In this document: positions 18,965-29,021 of the stretch, piece after piece
Numbering within the stretch: the first letter of the stretch is position 1
How the letters are laid out: each line of letters starts with the position of its first letter
Source of the DNA: Cohnella ginsengisoli
GTDB taxonomy: Bacteria; Bacillota; Bacilli; Paenibacillales; Paenibacillaceae
Length of the DNA: 64,000 nucleotides
Assembly (NCBI RefSeq): GCF_029525555.1
Contig: NZ_JAPDHZ010000002.1
Coordinates: forward strand, 657,868 to 721,867
Direction of reading: 5' to 3'
Made by a program: the position numbers and the translations under genes
The notes under the pieces: model-generated
What the model was told of the DNA's origin: nothing
Seen by the model: the letters and a program-made list of their open reading frames with translations, nothing else
Database searches by the model: none

Positions 18965-19301
18965 TTAAGGACGTCCGATATAGACGTCCCCGTCTACGAT
19001 GCGGACGGGGAACGAGGCGACCTGCCCGCGGTCAGGCGCCTGTACGGCACCGTCCGCGAGGCCGATGCGCCAATCGCAGATCGGATCGTACAGCACCGCG
19101 CCGGATACGATGCCGTCGACGATCGTGCCGCCGCGCGGGCCGGGGCTCCGGTTTTCCAGCGCGAAAATCTCCCCCCTCCGTGGTCTTGAATACGGCGATC
19201 TCCGTTTCGCCTAGCCTCACGAGCTTGCCTATGCGCTCAGGAAATTGCTCGACGGTTCCCGACAGGCGGTATCCCGCCGCTTCCAATTGTTCTCTTGTCA
19301 T
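18965..19301 (-). CDS. nirD: NADH-dependent nitrite reductase small subunit
   Basis: About 111 aa with a Rieske-like fold: GKLVRLGETEIAVFKT, then ALENRSPGPRGG and SGAVLYDPICDWRI. A run of seven G/C (19168-19174 region) carries one extra base; removing it gives TTEGEIFALENRSP and a natural stop at 18967. Most NirD/NasE proteins that bind a cluster have CPH and CxxH ligands; here the first is RSPGP, and only one Cys remains in the second. It therefore probably lacks a [2Fe-2S] cluster, as does Escherichia coli NirD. It starts 12 bp after nirB with AGGAGG upstream and is its structural partner. Confidence 0.85.
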
Positions 19302-19313
19302 CCCCGCGCCCTC

Positions 19314-21761
19314 CTATTCCTTCGGTCCGCCGGCCGGAACGCGAATCTCTCCGAACAGCCGCTCGCGGAGATTCGGATTGTCGAGGATCTCCTGCCAAGG
19401 CTCTCTTACCCGCTCTAGCGCGGCTTCCATACGGTCGGCCAGCGCCGTGCGGCCCGGCGCATCCTCGACGATGACCGCCTTGACCTTCTCAAGGCCGATC
19501 CGCTCGATCCAATCCGACGTGCGCTCCAAATACTTGCCGGTCTCTCGGTAGTACTGCATGAAGGCCGACACGATCTCGATCAGCTCTTCGTCTGTCCTCA
19601 CCTTGCAGAGCAGCTCGGCCAGCCGGGCCTTGATGCCGCCGTTGCCGCCGACATAGATCTCCCAGGCGCCTTCGTTGCCTACGATGCCGATATCCTTCGT
19701 CGACGACTCGGCGCAGTTGCGCGGACAGCCGTTGACCGCCATCTTGAACTTGGCCGGCATGTCGAGCCGCTCGTACTTTTCTCCAGCACGATGCCCATGC
19801 CCATCGAATCCTTCGTGCCGAAGCGGCAGAACTGCGAGCCGACGCAGGTTTTGACGGTGCGAAGCGCCTTGGCGTACGCATAGCCCGAAGGCATCCCGAG
19901 ATCCGACCAGATGGCGGGCAGATCCTCGCGCTTGACGCCGAGCAGGTCGAGCCGCTGGCCGCCCGTGACCTTGACGAGCTTGACGTTGTACTTCACCGCG
20001 ACGTCCGCGATGAGCCGCAGATCCTCCGGCGTCGTGACGCCGCCGTACATCCGAGGCACGACGCCGAACGTGCCGTCCTTCTGGATGTTGCCGTGCATCC
20101 GCTCGTTGACGAACCGCGAGTCCTTCTCGTCCTCATGCTCCTGCGGCCAGATCATGCCCAGATAATAGTTCAGCGCAGGACGGCACTTGGAGCAGCCCTC
20201 CTTGTTGTTCCAGTCGAGGGCGTAGCGGACCTCCTTGGACGTGATGAGTCCCTTCTCCTTGATTGCCGCGACGACCTCGTCCCGGCTGAGCGGCGTGCAG
20301 TCGCAGATGCCCGCCTGCTTGGCCGCGGCCGAATCGTACTTGTCGCCGAGCGTCAGCTTCAGAATCTGCTCGACGACCGGCTTGCAGCCGCCGCATGAAC
20401 GCGTCGCGCCCGTGGCGAGCTTGATCTCGTCGACCGTCGTCAGCTCGCGCTCGCGGATCGCGTCGACGATCATCTTTTTTGGTGACGCCGTTGCATCCGC
20501 AGACGATCTCCTCGTCGGCCAGCTCCGCCGCGCCCCCGCCGGCCGGAGTGGCGGCCGTTCCCATGACGATCGCATGGTATTCGTCGTTCATGACCGCGCC
20601 GGTGCGAATCCACTGCTGCAGCCGCGCCGACTGGCTGCTGTCGCCGACGAGCACGCCGCCGACGATAACGCCGCCGCGGATGAGCACCTTTTTATAAATC
20701 CGGCGCCATTCGTCGTGCATGCGCACGACCGTCAGGTCTGGCGCGTCTATGAACTCGCCCGCCGAGAATACCTCGACGCCCGAGATTTTCAACTGGGTCG
20801 ATACGACCGATCCTGCGTAAGGCGCGGTGTCTGCGCCGCACAGATGTTTCGCCAGCACGGCGCCCTGCTCGAACAGCGGCGCGACCAGGCCGTAGCTGAC
20901 GCCGCGGTGCTCGTTGCACTCGCCGACCGCGTAGACGTCTTCGGCAGACGTGCGGAGCAGGTCGTCGACGACGATGCCGCGGTTCGTCGCGATGCCGCTC
21001 TCCCGCGCCAGCTCGACGTTCGGCTTAATGCCGACCGCCATGACGACGAACTCCGCCTCGAGCGTCGAGCCATCTCCGAACCGGATCCCGTTCACGCGCT
21101 CTTCGCCGAGGAATTCCTCCGTTTTTTTCCCCATCGCGAACTTCAGCCCCTGCAGCTCGAGCTCCTGCTGCAGCAGATGCGAAGCCGTCGGATCAAGCTG
21201 GCGTTCCATCAGCTCGCCGAGCAGATGCACGACCGTGACGTCCATGCCGAGCTTGAGCAGTCCTTTGGCCGCTTCAAGGCCGAGCAATCCGCCGCCGATG
21301 ACCGCCGCCTTGCGGTACTTGCCGGCCGCTTCGAGCATCGTCTCGCAGTCGGCGATGTCCCGGAAGCCGACGATACCCTGCTTGTCCGCGCCCGCAACGG
21401 GGAGCATGAACGGCTTGGAGCCGGTTGCGAGAATCAGCTTGTCGTAGGGGGTGATCGTTCCATCCGCCGTCGTCACCGTTTTCGCCGTCGTATCGATTCG
21501 CGTCACCGTCGTTCCGGTATGAAGCTCGATGCCGTTTTCCGCGTACCACTCCCGGCTGTTCAGGATGATCTCGTCGATCGACTTGCTTTTCTCGAGCACG
21601 TAAGAGAGCTGGATGCGGTTGTAATTCGGATAAGGCTCGCTGCCGAATACCGTGATCCGGTAAGCTTCGGGAGCCAGCTTCAGGATCTGTTCGACCGTGT
21701 TGATGCCTGCCATTCCGTTGCCGACGACGATGAGGCGCTGACGATCGCTATGTTGCTGCAT
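19314..21761 (-). CDS. nirB: NADH-dependent assimilatory nitrite reductase large subunit
   Basis: Reduces nitrite to ammonium in the cytoplasm. About 815 aa: FAD domain (VVGNGMAGINTVEQ), NAD site (GGGLLGLEAAKG), BFD-like [2Fe-2S] domain (CGCNGVTKK, CGGCKP) and a CDC/CSKC pair, then the sirohaem/[4Fe-4S] half with CVGSQFCRFGTKDS and NGCPRNCAES. Two frame breaks: an A/T run at ~20473-20478 (one base extra; five restore VTKKMIVDAI), and ~19783-19786 (one base short; restores LEKKYERLDM). Start at ATG 21761, 25 codons inside the longest frame, behind GAAAGGAAG. Paralogous to NasB over the first ~450 residues. It forms an operon with nirD; the promoter has an Fnr-type site. Confidence 0.93.
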
Positions 21762-21860
21762 GGCCTGACTTCCTTTCGCTGCGACAGCGTGAGCGGCGGC
21801 GATCGCGACTGCGTTCGCGGCCGACCGGCTGGGCAATTGGCGTTTTTTTCATGTTTTCAT

Positions 21861-21902
21861 TTTATACCCCCCTCAGGACGCCGCGATGTGATAAAAATCA
21901 TA
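21861..21902 (-). promoter_or_regulatory. nirB promoter with Fnr/Crp-type site
   Basis: TGTGA-TAAAAA-TCATA (21887-21902) matches the Bacillus Fnr box TGTGA-N6-TCACA in nine of ten positions. The minus-strand -10 is TATAAA (21866-21861) without a recognisable -35. The box is centred about 31 bp upstream of the -10 centre, near -40.5, the usual place for class II activation. Confidence 0.55.
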
Positions 21903-22033
21903 TCCGGGCTGTTGGAGGGTTGCCAAATCGCGGAAAGAGCAAAAGCCGCGCGTCAATTCTATCTATGAAAAGCGCACATGTGCATCACCATAAAAAAAAC
22001 GACATGCCGGCGTCGCAACCGACGCAACCGAGC

Positions 22034-22396
22034 TTATAGAAGGCTCCCAAGCGCATAGCCGGCCCACGCGAGCACGACACCCAGCACGTAGCTGCCGGCC
22101 ACGTAGACCGCGAACGTTCGCCAGGCTCCGCTTCGCCATAGCTGAATATTTTCCGCGTTAAAGGCGGAAAACGTCGTGTAGGCACCCATGAAGCCTGTCC
22201 CGACAAGCAGGGAAACCTCGGTTCCGCCGGCAGCAGCAACGATGCCGAGCAGAAACGACCCCGATAGATTGATAAGCATCGTAGCGACCGGCAGTCTTGC
22301 TTGGAATCTCTTTTTTCCCCATATGCCGATGCCGTATCTCGCGCAAGCGCCGAAAAATCCGCCGAGCGCCACCAGACCTTCGTAACCGTACGTCAA
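22034..22396 (-). CDS. fluC2: Fluoride channel subunit FluC (second copy)
   Basis: A 120-aa, four-span membrane protein of the FluC/CrcB family, which exports fluoride passively as dual-topology dimers. Conserved elements are GGFFGACARYG, the TM2 motif INLSGSFLLG, and GTGFMGAYTTFSAFNAE with the phenylalanine/threonine pore residues. It starts at TTG 22396, whose TTGA overlaps the stop of the upstream copy by four bases, and a GAGGTGAGGGG ribosome site lies in that copy. Paired, diverged copies usually make a heterodimer with opposite membrane orientations. No fluoride riboswitch could be seen upstream. Confidence 0.85.
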   Translation of the reverse strand: MTYGYEGLVALGGFFGACARYGIGIWGKKRFQARLPVATMLINLSGSFLLGIVAAAGGTEVSLLVGTGFMGAYTTFSAFNAENIQLWRSGAWRTFAVYVAGSYVLGVVLAWAGYALGSLL

Positions 22397-22800
22397 GCGC
22401 CCCTCACCTCTCCGTTCCTTGCCGCCGGACGCCGCTCGCCCAGCCTGAAGCCCGCCCATGCGAACAGCAGCCCCCCAATGAGACTCGCGCCTACATACAG
22501 CGCCGCCGCCCCGGCCTGTCCATCCCGAAGCAGCGTCAGCGTCTCCACGCTGAACGTCGAAAAGGTCGTATACGCGCCGATCAAACCGGTACCGATCCCG
22601 AGCCGCAGCCATTCCGGCAGGCCCGGGCGCGTCGTCGCCCAAGCCGTAAACCAGCCAAGCACGAGGCATCCCGTCAGATTGATCGCGAGTGTCGCGAGCG
22701 GAAACGTAAATTGCCACCAGGAATGCGTCCACAGCCCGGCCTCGTACCGAAGCAAAGCGCCGACGCTGCCGGCCAAGCCGACCGCCCATCCGTATTTCAT
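22393..22800 (-). CDS. fluC1: Fluoride channel subunit FluC (first copy)
   Basis: A 135-aa, four-span FluC/CrcB protein: GSVGALLRYEAG, INLTGCLVLGW, GTGLIGAYTTFSTFSVETL. It overlaps the second copy by four bases, so the two are cotranslated. A GGAGGTAG ribosome site precedes ATG 22800. The two copies share all family motifs but differ strongly elsewhere, as expected of partners in a heterodimer. The upstream 90 bp contain no convincing fluoride riboswitch fold. Confidence 0.85.
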   Translation of the reverse strand: MKYGWAVGLAGSVGALLRYEAGLWTHSWWQFTFPLATLAINLTGCLVLGWFTAWATTRPGLPEWLRLGIGTGLIGAYTTFSTFSVETLTLLRDGQAGAAALYVGASLIGGLLFAWAGFRLGERRPAARNGEVRGA

Positions 22801-22883
22801 AAACTACCTCCGTCATCGGTCGAATAGATTCATCTTAGCTACCCGGGGGGGAGTTCCGTCAATGCATGCGGCAGCCGTTTGGC

Positions 22884-22912
22884 ATAAAAAAATGAGAGCG
22901 CGATGCGCGCTC
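22884..22912 (-). terminator. Terminator of metE
   Basis: GAGCGCG and CGCGCTC pair around CAT. On the minus strand the hairpin is followed by TCA and then seven U. Confidence 0.8.
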
Positions 22913-22962
22913 CCGATCGTCTATCTTCATATGGATATGTTCGTACAAGGTTCATGCGATCG

Positions 22963-25255
22963 TTAAGCCTGCTTGACCGCATACCGTTCGCGGGCGGCTT
23001 CGGTTGCCTCCACCATGTTGCGCAGCGACTCTACCGTTTCCGTTCGTCCGCGCGTCTTGAGGCCGCAGTCGGGATTGATCCAGAAAAGGCCCGGGTCGAG
23101 CACGCGAAGCGCGCGGTCGATCATTTGGGTCATCTCGTCCGCCGAAGGCACGCGGGGACTATGAATATCGTAGACGCCGAGCCCGATGCCCTTGTCGTAC
23201 GTATGCGCCTCGAAAATGCCGATCAACTCGCCGTGGCTGCGCGAAGTCTCGATAGAGATGACGTCCGCGTCCAGCGCGCTGATCGATTCGATGATATCGT
23301 GGAACTCGCTGTAACACATATGCGTATGAATCTGCGTCTCGTCCTTCACCGTCGAGGTGGACAAGCGGAATGCGCGCACCGCCCAGTCCAGATAATGCGC
23401 CCATTGCTCGCGCTTCAGCGGCAATCCCTCGCGTAGCGCCGGCTCGTCGACCTGGATCATGCCGATGCCTGCGGCCTCGAGCGCCTCGACCTCGTCCCGG
23501 AGCGCCAGCGCGATCTGGTAAGCGACTTCCTCGCGCGTCTTGTCGTCGCGAACGAACGACCAGTTAAGGATCGTGATCGGTCCGGTCAGCATGCCCTTCA
23601 CGGGCTTCGACGTCAGCGATTGCGCGTAGACGGTCTCGGCGACGGTCATCGGCTCAGGCAATTCGACGTCGCCGTAAATCACCGGCGGTTTTACGCAGCG
23701 CGAACCGTAGGACTGCACCCAGCCCTTCGCCGTGAAGGCGAACCCTGCAAGCTTCTCGCCGAAAAACTCGACCATATCGGTGCGCTCGAATTCGCCGTGC
23801 ACGAGCACGTCGAGCCCGATCTCGTTCTGAATGTCGATCCATTCGCGGATCTGCGCTTGAATGAAAGACGCGTACTGCGATGGCGACCATTCGCCCTTGC
23901 GCCACTTCTGCCGCGCGCCGCGCACTTCCGGCGTCTGCGGGAAGCTGCCGATCGTCGTCGTCGGCAGCGGGGGCAGCTGCCACTTGGCATCCTGGACCGC
24001 GCGGCGGGATTCGAAGGCGCTCGCGCGGACCGCCGGCTCCGACGCCAGGGATGCCATGCGCGCGCGGACGCGCCCGTTCGTGCGCGCGGAGGAACGCTGC
24101 AGCGCGTCGCGGCTGCGCTCGGCCGCTCCCAGGCCGGCGGCGATCGCGTCGACGCCTTGGCTGCCGGCCTTCGCGAGGAGGACGAGCTCTGCGAGCTTCT
24201 CGTCGGCAAAGGCAAGCGCACCTTGCAGCTCGGCCGGCAGCGCGGTCTCGCGGGCCGCGCTGACCGGCACGTGAAGCAGGCTCGACGACGGCTGCACGAC
24301 GATCCGGTCTGCCGAGACGGCCCCGCGGAGCGCGGCGAGCGTCGCCCATTTGCCGCGCAGGTCGGCCTTCCAGATGCCGCGGCCGTCGATCAGGCCTGCC
24401 CCGAGCGTCTTGTGGGCCGGGAAGCCCTGCTCGCGAACCGCAGCGAGGTTGCGGCCTCCGTCATGGACGAAGTCGAGCCCGATGCCGTGAACCGGCAGCG
24501 AGACGACGAATCCGTAAGCATCGACGGATTCAAAGTACGTCTGCAGCATGATCCGGATGCCCGGCGCTTCGCTCGTCAAGGCTTCATAGATGCGACGAAC
24601 GCGTGACAGGTCGTCCGCCGTCAAGCTCGTCGCCAGGATCGGCTCGTCCACCTGCACCCAAGCGACGCCTTCGGCTTCGAGCTCGCGCAGCACCTGCGCA
24701 TACAGCGGCAGCAGTCGATCGATCCAACCGTCGAGCTCCGCGGGGGGCATATCCCTTGGACAGCTTCAGATACGTATACGGTCCGACGACGACCGGCCGG
24801 CCTTCGATCCCAAGCTCCGCCTTGGCTTCGCGATAGGCTTCGAGCGGGCCGTTGACGGTCAGCTGCGGGTCGACGCCTGCACCAAGCTCGGGCACGATAT
24901 AGTGGTAGTTCGTGTTGAACCACTTGGTCATCTCGCTCGCGGCCGAATCCCGGCTGCCCCGCGCGACTGCGTAGTAGGTCGGCAGGTCGACCTCGCCGCC
25001 CGCGTAGCCGAACCGCTCGGGCACGATGCCGAACATGGCCGATGTGTCCAGGATGTGGTCGTAGTACGTGAAGTCGCCGACCGGAATGACGTCGATGCCT
25101 TGGTCGCGCTGCTTCTTTAAGTTGTCCAACCGGATTTCCTTCAGCGTCGCGTGCAGCGTCGCTTCGTCCAGTTTGCCGGCCCAGTACGCCTCCAGCGCCT
25201 TTTTCCATTCGCGGTCTTGCCCGATGCGGGGATACCCCAGATTGCCGCTTTTCAT
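22963..25255 (-). CDS. metE: Cobalamin-independent methionine synthase
   Basis: Transfers the methyl group of 5-methyltetrahydropteroyl-triglutamate to homocysteine. About 763 aa with the duplicated barrel of MetE. The N-terminal half holds [18 protein letters not shown] and WFNTNYHY. The C-terminal half has [13 protein letters not shown], the zinc site HTHMCYS and the second-Cys region NPDCGLKTR, plus [11 protein letters not shown]. One extra base in a run of six C/G (~24741-24746) splits it; removing it restores KGYAPAELDGW. ATG 25255 has GAGGAGAAGG upstream. The gene upstream on the same strand is a LysR regulator, and an interval of TATAG-type dyads separates the two. Confidence 0.95.
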
Positions 25256-25356
25256 ATGCCTTCTCCTCTGCCTTCCAATATGGAGCAAAGCGACTCGCGC
25301 CGGTTGGAGCGGCGCCCGCTTTGACTGCTAATTGAAAGATAGCACAGGCATCCGGG

Positions 25357-25404
25357 TATAGCGTAACTTCAAAATACTATGGCTGGCTATAGCCTACGGC
25401 TATA
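25357..25404. promoter_or_regulatory. MET-box-like dyads upstream of metE
   Basis: TATAGCC-TAC-GGCTATA (25388-25404) is a perfect palindrome. A looser pair, TATAGC (25357) and CTAT (25377), lies alongside. The spacing resembles the ATAG…CTAT boxes bound by MtaR/MetR-type LysR regulators of methionine genes. Confidence 0.5.
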
Positions 25405-25428
25405 CCGAATAGCGAAGCGGATACGGAC

Positions 25429-26334
25429 TCACTCGACTGCGATCGCCCGCTCCAGCGCTTCGACGTAGGCGACGGCGAGCTTCGAGAGCGCCGCGTTCTG
25501 ATGGCTGATCCAGCCGACATGCAGCGTCTCTTCGCTCGCGAGCGGAACCGGGATGATCTCGTTGCCGTTCAGGTCCGCGCTCAGCACGCCGGTCGAGATC
25601 GTGTAGCCGTTGAGGCCAATGAGCAGGTTAAAAAGCGTTGCCCGGTCGTTCACCTTGATGCTTTTTTTATGCGACAGCGTGCTCAGAATTTCCTCGGAAA
25701 AATGAAACGAATTGTACTCGCCCTGCTCGAAGTGCAGGTACGGATAGTCGTCGAGCTGGTCGATCGTCACGACCGGATGCCTTGCAAGGGGATTGTTCAC
25801 GCTGACGAAAATATGCGCCTTGGCGGTAAACAGGCTCGTAAACTTCAGGTTCGCATCGCGCAGCAGCCGCGTGATGACCTTGGCGTTGAATTCGTTGATA
25901 TACAGGATGCCGATCTCGCTGCGCTGGCTTTTGACGTCCTGGATGATCTCGTGCGTCTTCGTCTCCCGTAGCGCCAGCTCGTACTCGTCTTGGCCATGCT
26001 CTAGGACGAGCTGGACGAACGCATTCACCGCGAAGGCGTAGTGCTGCGTCGACACGGAGAAATGCTGCGGCGCGGGCTTCGCGCCCAGATAGCGGTTTTC
26101 CAGCAGCTCTGCCTGCTCGATTACCTGCCTCGCATAACCGAGAAACTCCGCGCCCGCCTTGGAAAGCGAAATCCCCTTGTTCGTGCGCTCGAAAATCGTA
26201 ATGCGAAGCTCCTCCTCCAGATCTTTGATCGCGTTGGAGAGGCTGGGCTGCGATATAAAAAGGCGCTTGGCGGCTTCGTTCATCGAACCGCGGTTCGCGA
26301 CCTCGATAATGTAGCGCAATTGCTGAAGCGTCAT
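25429..26334 (-). CDS. LysR family regulator, probable methionine regulator
   Basis: A 301-aa LysR protein. The N-terminal HTH reads MNEAAKRLFISQPSLSNAIKDLEEEL; the effector domain spans about residues 90-295. The C-terminal part (FNLLIGLNGYTISTGVLSADLNGNEIIPVPL) resembles MtaR/CmbR-type regulators of sulphur amino acid genes more than CysL or CcpC; that is judged by eye. It sits directly upstream of metE, same strand, with TATAG palindromes between them. Start at ATG 26334 (MTLQQLRYI), with GGAAGG upstream, rather than 54 bp earlier. Confidence 0.75.
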   Translation of the reverse strand: MTLQQLRYIIEVANRGSMNEAAKRLFISQPSLSNAIKDLEEELRITIFERTNKGISLSKAGAEFLGYARQVIEQAELLENRYLGAKPAPQHFSVSTQHYAFAVNAFVQLVLEHGQDEYELALRETKTHEIIQDVKSQRSEIGILYINEFNAKVITRLLRDANLKFTSLFTAKAHIFVSVNNPLARHPVVTIDQLDDYPYLHFEQGEYNSFHFSEEILSTLSHKKSIKVNDRATLFNLLIGLNGYTISTGVLSADLNGNEIIPVPLASEETLHVGWISHQNAALSKLAVAYVEALERAIAVE

Positions 26335-26455
26335 GGCATCGATATTCCTTCCTGTCCTGTCCGGGCCGGTTTGACCATATAATACCATGACTTGACATCC
26401 CGGTCAGCCTAAACGCAGAGCCGCTGGGGCCACTTGCGCCGTCAGTCCTGCCCAA

Positions 26456-27655
26456 TCAGCTCCCCCCGGCGCTTGGGGGGAACGGATCGTCGAACAGACG
26501 CCAATCCGCATCCAGCTCCTCGTTCGTCAGCAGGCAGCCGTCCAACGCGTCTTCAAGCGCTCGGCGGTCCATCTCGATGCCGATCATCACCAACCGGTTG
26601 ACGCGGTCTCCGTATTCGGTGTGCCACCCTTGCGCCAACTGAGGGTCCTCGCGAAGCACTTGTTCGCGCTCCCGGTCCGGAAGCGCGGCGATCCACCAGC
26701 CGGCGGGCCCGATCTGGATGGACGGGCCGGCCTGGCTGAACGAATGGGCGACGGCGTGGCGGGTCGCAAGCCACAACGTCCCCTTCGCCCGAACGACCGC
26801 CGGCGGCCACTCGGACATCCATGTCATCAGCCGGGCGGGGTGAAAGGGAAGCCCGCGTTCATAGACGAACGTCGATATGCCGTATTCCTCCGTCTCCGGC
26901 GTATGATGGGTTTTTTCAAGCTCCCGGATCCAACCCGCCGACTGGCTGGCGCGCTCGAAGTCGAACAAGCCGGTGTTCAGGATCGCGGCCGGCTCGACCC
27001 GGCCGTCCGTCGCGCGAATGAACCGCGCCGTCGGCTGCAGCGCCCGCAGCACCTTCTCAAGCTCGTCCAGACTGTCCGCGTCCAACATGTCGCATTTGTT
27101 GAGCAGCAGCACGTCGCAAAATTCGATCTGGTCGATAAGCAGGTCGGACACTTCCCGTATATCGTCATCTCCCGCAGCCTGGCTTCGTTCGAGCAGCGTC
27201 TCTCCGGATGAATAATCGTGCCAGAAGCGGTTCGCGTCCACGACCGTGACCATCGTATCCAGGCGGCACAACTTCGTCAGGTCGATGCCCAGCGACTCGT
27301 CGATATAGCTGAAGGTTTGCGCGACAGGCAAAGGCTCCCCGATGCCGGTCGACTCGATCAGGATGTAGTCGAATCTCTCGAGCCGCGCGAGACGCTCTAC
27401 CTCCCGCAGCAGATCTTCGCGCAGCGTGCAGCAGATGCAGCCGTTCGACATCTCGACGAGCGTCTCGTCCGTCCGGGAGACGCCTCCGCCGTCCCTGATG
27501 AGGTCAGCGTCGATATTCACCACGCTCAGGTCGTTGACGATGACAGCGACCTTTAATCCGTCCCGATTGTTTAGGACGTGGTTCAGCACCGTCGTTTTCC
27601 CTGCGCCCAGGTACCCGCTGAGCACGGTGACGGGGATGACTCGTTCGTTAAGCAT
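26456..27655 (-). CDS. COG0523 (CobW/YciC-type) GTPase, zinc metallochaperone
   Basis: A 399-aa G3E-family GTPase: P-loop GYLGAGKTT, the metal-binding CxCC motif in NGCICCTLRED, ESTGIGEP and NKCDMLDA (the NKxD element), then a CobW C-terminal domain. Such proteins insert or traffic zinc; B. subtilis YciC (ZagA) is Zur-repressed. Here a 15/18 match to the Zur box lies just upstream of the start, which favours a zinc role over cobalt. It is transcribed alone on the minus strand. ATG 27655 with GGAGCG upstream. Confidence 0.85.
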   Translation of the reverse strand: MLNERVIPVTVLSGYLGAGKTTVLNHVLNNRDGLKVAVIVNDLSVVNIDADLIRDGGGVSRTDETLVEMSNGCICCTLREDLLREVERLARLERFDYILIESTGIGEPLPVAQTFSYIDESLGIDLTKLCRLDTMVTVVDANRFWHDYSSGETLLERSQAAGDDDIREVSDLLIDQIEFCDVLLLNKCDMLDADSLDELEKVLRALQPTARFIRATDGRVEPAAILNTGLFDFERASQSAGWIRELEKTHHTPETEEYGISTFVYERGLPFHPARLMTWMSEWPPAVVRAKGTLWLATRHAVAHSFSQAGPSIQIGPAGWWIAALPDREREQVLREDPQLAQGWHTEYGDRVNRLVMIGIEMDRRALEDALDGCLLTNEELDADWRLFDDPFPPSAGGS

Positions 27656-27669
27656 TCCACTCGCTCCTT

Positions 27670-27688
27670 AATCGTAAATTTTACTATT
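27670..27688. promoter_or_regulatory. Zur box upstream of the COG0523 gene
   Basis: AATCGTAAATTTTACTATT matches the Zur consensus AATCGTAATNATTACGATT at 15 of 18 fixed positions, 15 bp before the start codon. Confidence 0.65.
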
Positions 27689-27758
27689 AATAAAGATAAC
27701 AAACGGTTTGCGGCCGAGTCAACCCTCTCCAATAAAAAAATGCCCGCCGAATGGCGGG

Positions 27759-28998
27759 CTAGCTCTCAAGGATGCGCTGTCCGAAATATTGTCCGGGCTG
27801 CAAGCCTGAAGGGCAGGCGAACATCGCGCTGGCGATATGAGAAACATAGGCGTTTAAAGCGTCTTTGTTCTGCATCATGCGGAGCATCGGCACGAACTGC
27901 CGGTCAGGATCGCGCTGATAGCTGATGAACAGCAATCCTGCATCGACGTTGCCTGTCCGCGGGTCCACTTTATCCGTATAGGAATACGCGCGCCGGTGAA
28001 TCTGCTGCTTGGAATCTTTGGCCAGCCTAACGTGCGAATGCTCCGGCAGCTTGGCGGCGTCGACCGCGTCGAATTCGCCCTTGGCGCCGAATGCAGCGCC
28101 CGATACTTTGCTTCTGCCAAACGTCGCTTCCTGGTCGGAGAGCGACGTTCGGTCCCAGCTCTCCAGCTTCATTTGAATCTTGCGATATGCCATATAGGAC
28201 CCGCCGCGCATCCATGCGGGCTCGTCGGCTCCCGCCCATACGACCTCGTCGTAGCCCTGCGCCGAGTCGTGCAGCTGATTCGCCGTGCCGTCCTTGAAGC
28301 CGAACAAATTGCGCGGCGTCTTGCCCGGCGTTCCGCTGGCGAAGCCTTCCTGCATCCACTTGAGCGAGGCGCGGCCGGTCGACAGCCGGATCAGGTTGCG
28401 TACCGCGTGGAAGGCGACCTGCTGATCGTCCGCGCAAATTTGCAGGCACACGTCCCCGCCCGAGATGCCCGGATCGATATTTTCGCGCGCCATGCGGGGA
28501 ATATCCTTCAGATGCAGCGGCATCGTTTGAGCGATGCCGAAGCGGTCGACGCCGTCTTTGATGAAAAACGAAGGGCCGAAGCCGAGCGTGACCGTCAATC
28601 TGGAGGGCGGCAGCTCGAGCGTTTCGCCCGTATCGGTAGGCGGCACGAGCGGGTTGTCGCCCAGGCTCATCGTGCCGCCCTTCGCGCTGAGATCGCAGAA
28701 CCTCGTCCAGTCCTTGAGCATCGCGATCAGGTCTTTTTTTGCTGCCGGTGGTAATGTCGAACGCTGCCAGGTACAAATAAGTCTGCTGCGGCGTGACGAT
28801 GCCCGGCTGGTGGTCGTCGTACAGCGGGATCATGTCTTCTTCCGATTGGGCCGAAGCCTTCGATCGTTCCGCTTGCGGCTTGGGAATGCCAAGAATGGCG
28901 CCGATGCCGGAGGCTCCGATCGCGATTCCTGCACCGACGGTGGCCGACAGCTTCAGAAAATCCTTGCGCGTCATGCCTGTCCGGTTCGGTTCCATCAT
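27759..28998 (-). CDS. efeB: Dyp-type haem peroxidase EfeB
   Basis: About 412 aa, exported, probably by Tat: the signal has TRKDFLK followed by a hydrophobic stretch (one R replaced by K variant). The mature part shows the Dyp motifs GFKDGTANQ (catalytic Asp, G-x-x-D-G) and LFISYQRDPDRQF. EfeB works with EfeU and EfeO in elemental iron uptake, and can remove iron from haem in some species. A run of seven A (28735-28741) breaks the frame; six give GSKKDLIAMLKDW. Last gene of efeUOB, 23 bp after efeO. Confidence 0.9.
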
Positions 28999-29021
28999 TA
29001 AGTTCGAGCTCCCTCCGTTAT

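Noticed and set aside
22801..22900. Fluoride riboswitch upstream of fluC1
   Set aside because: Short GATGA-like pieces exist, but I could not draw the conserved pseudoknot or a terminator.
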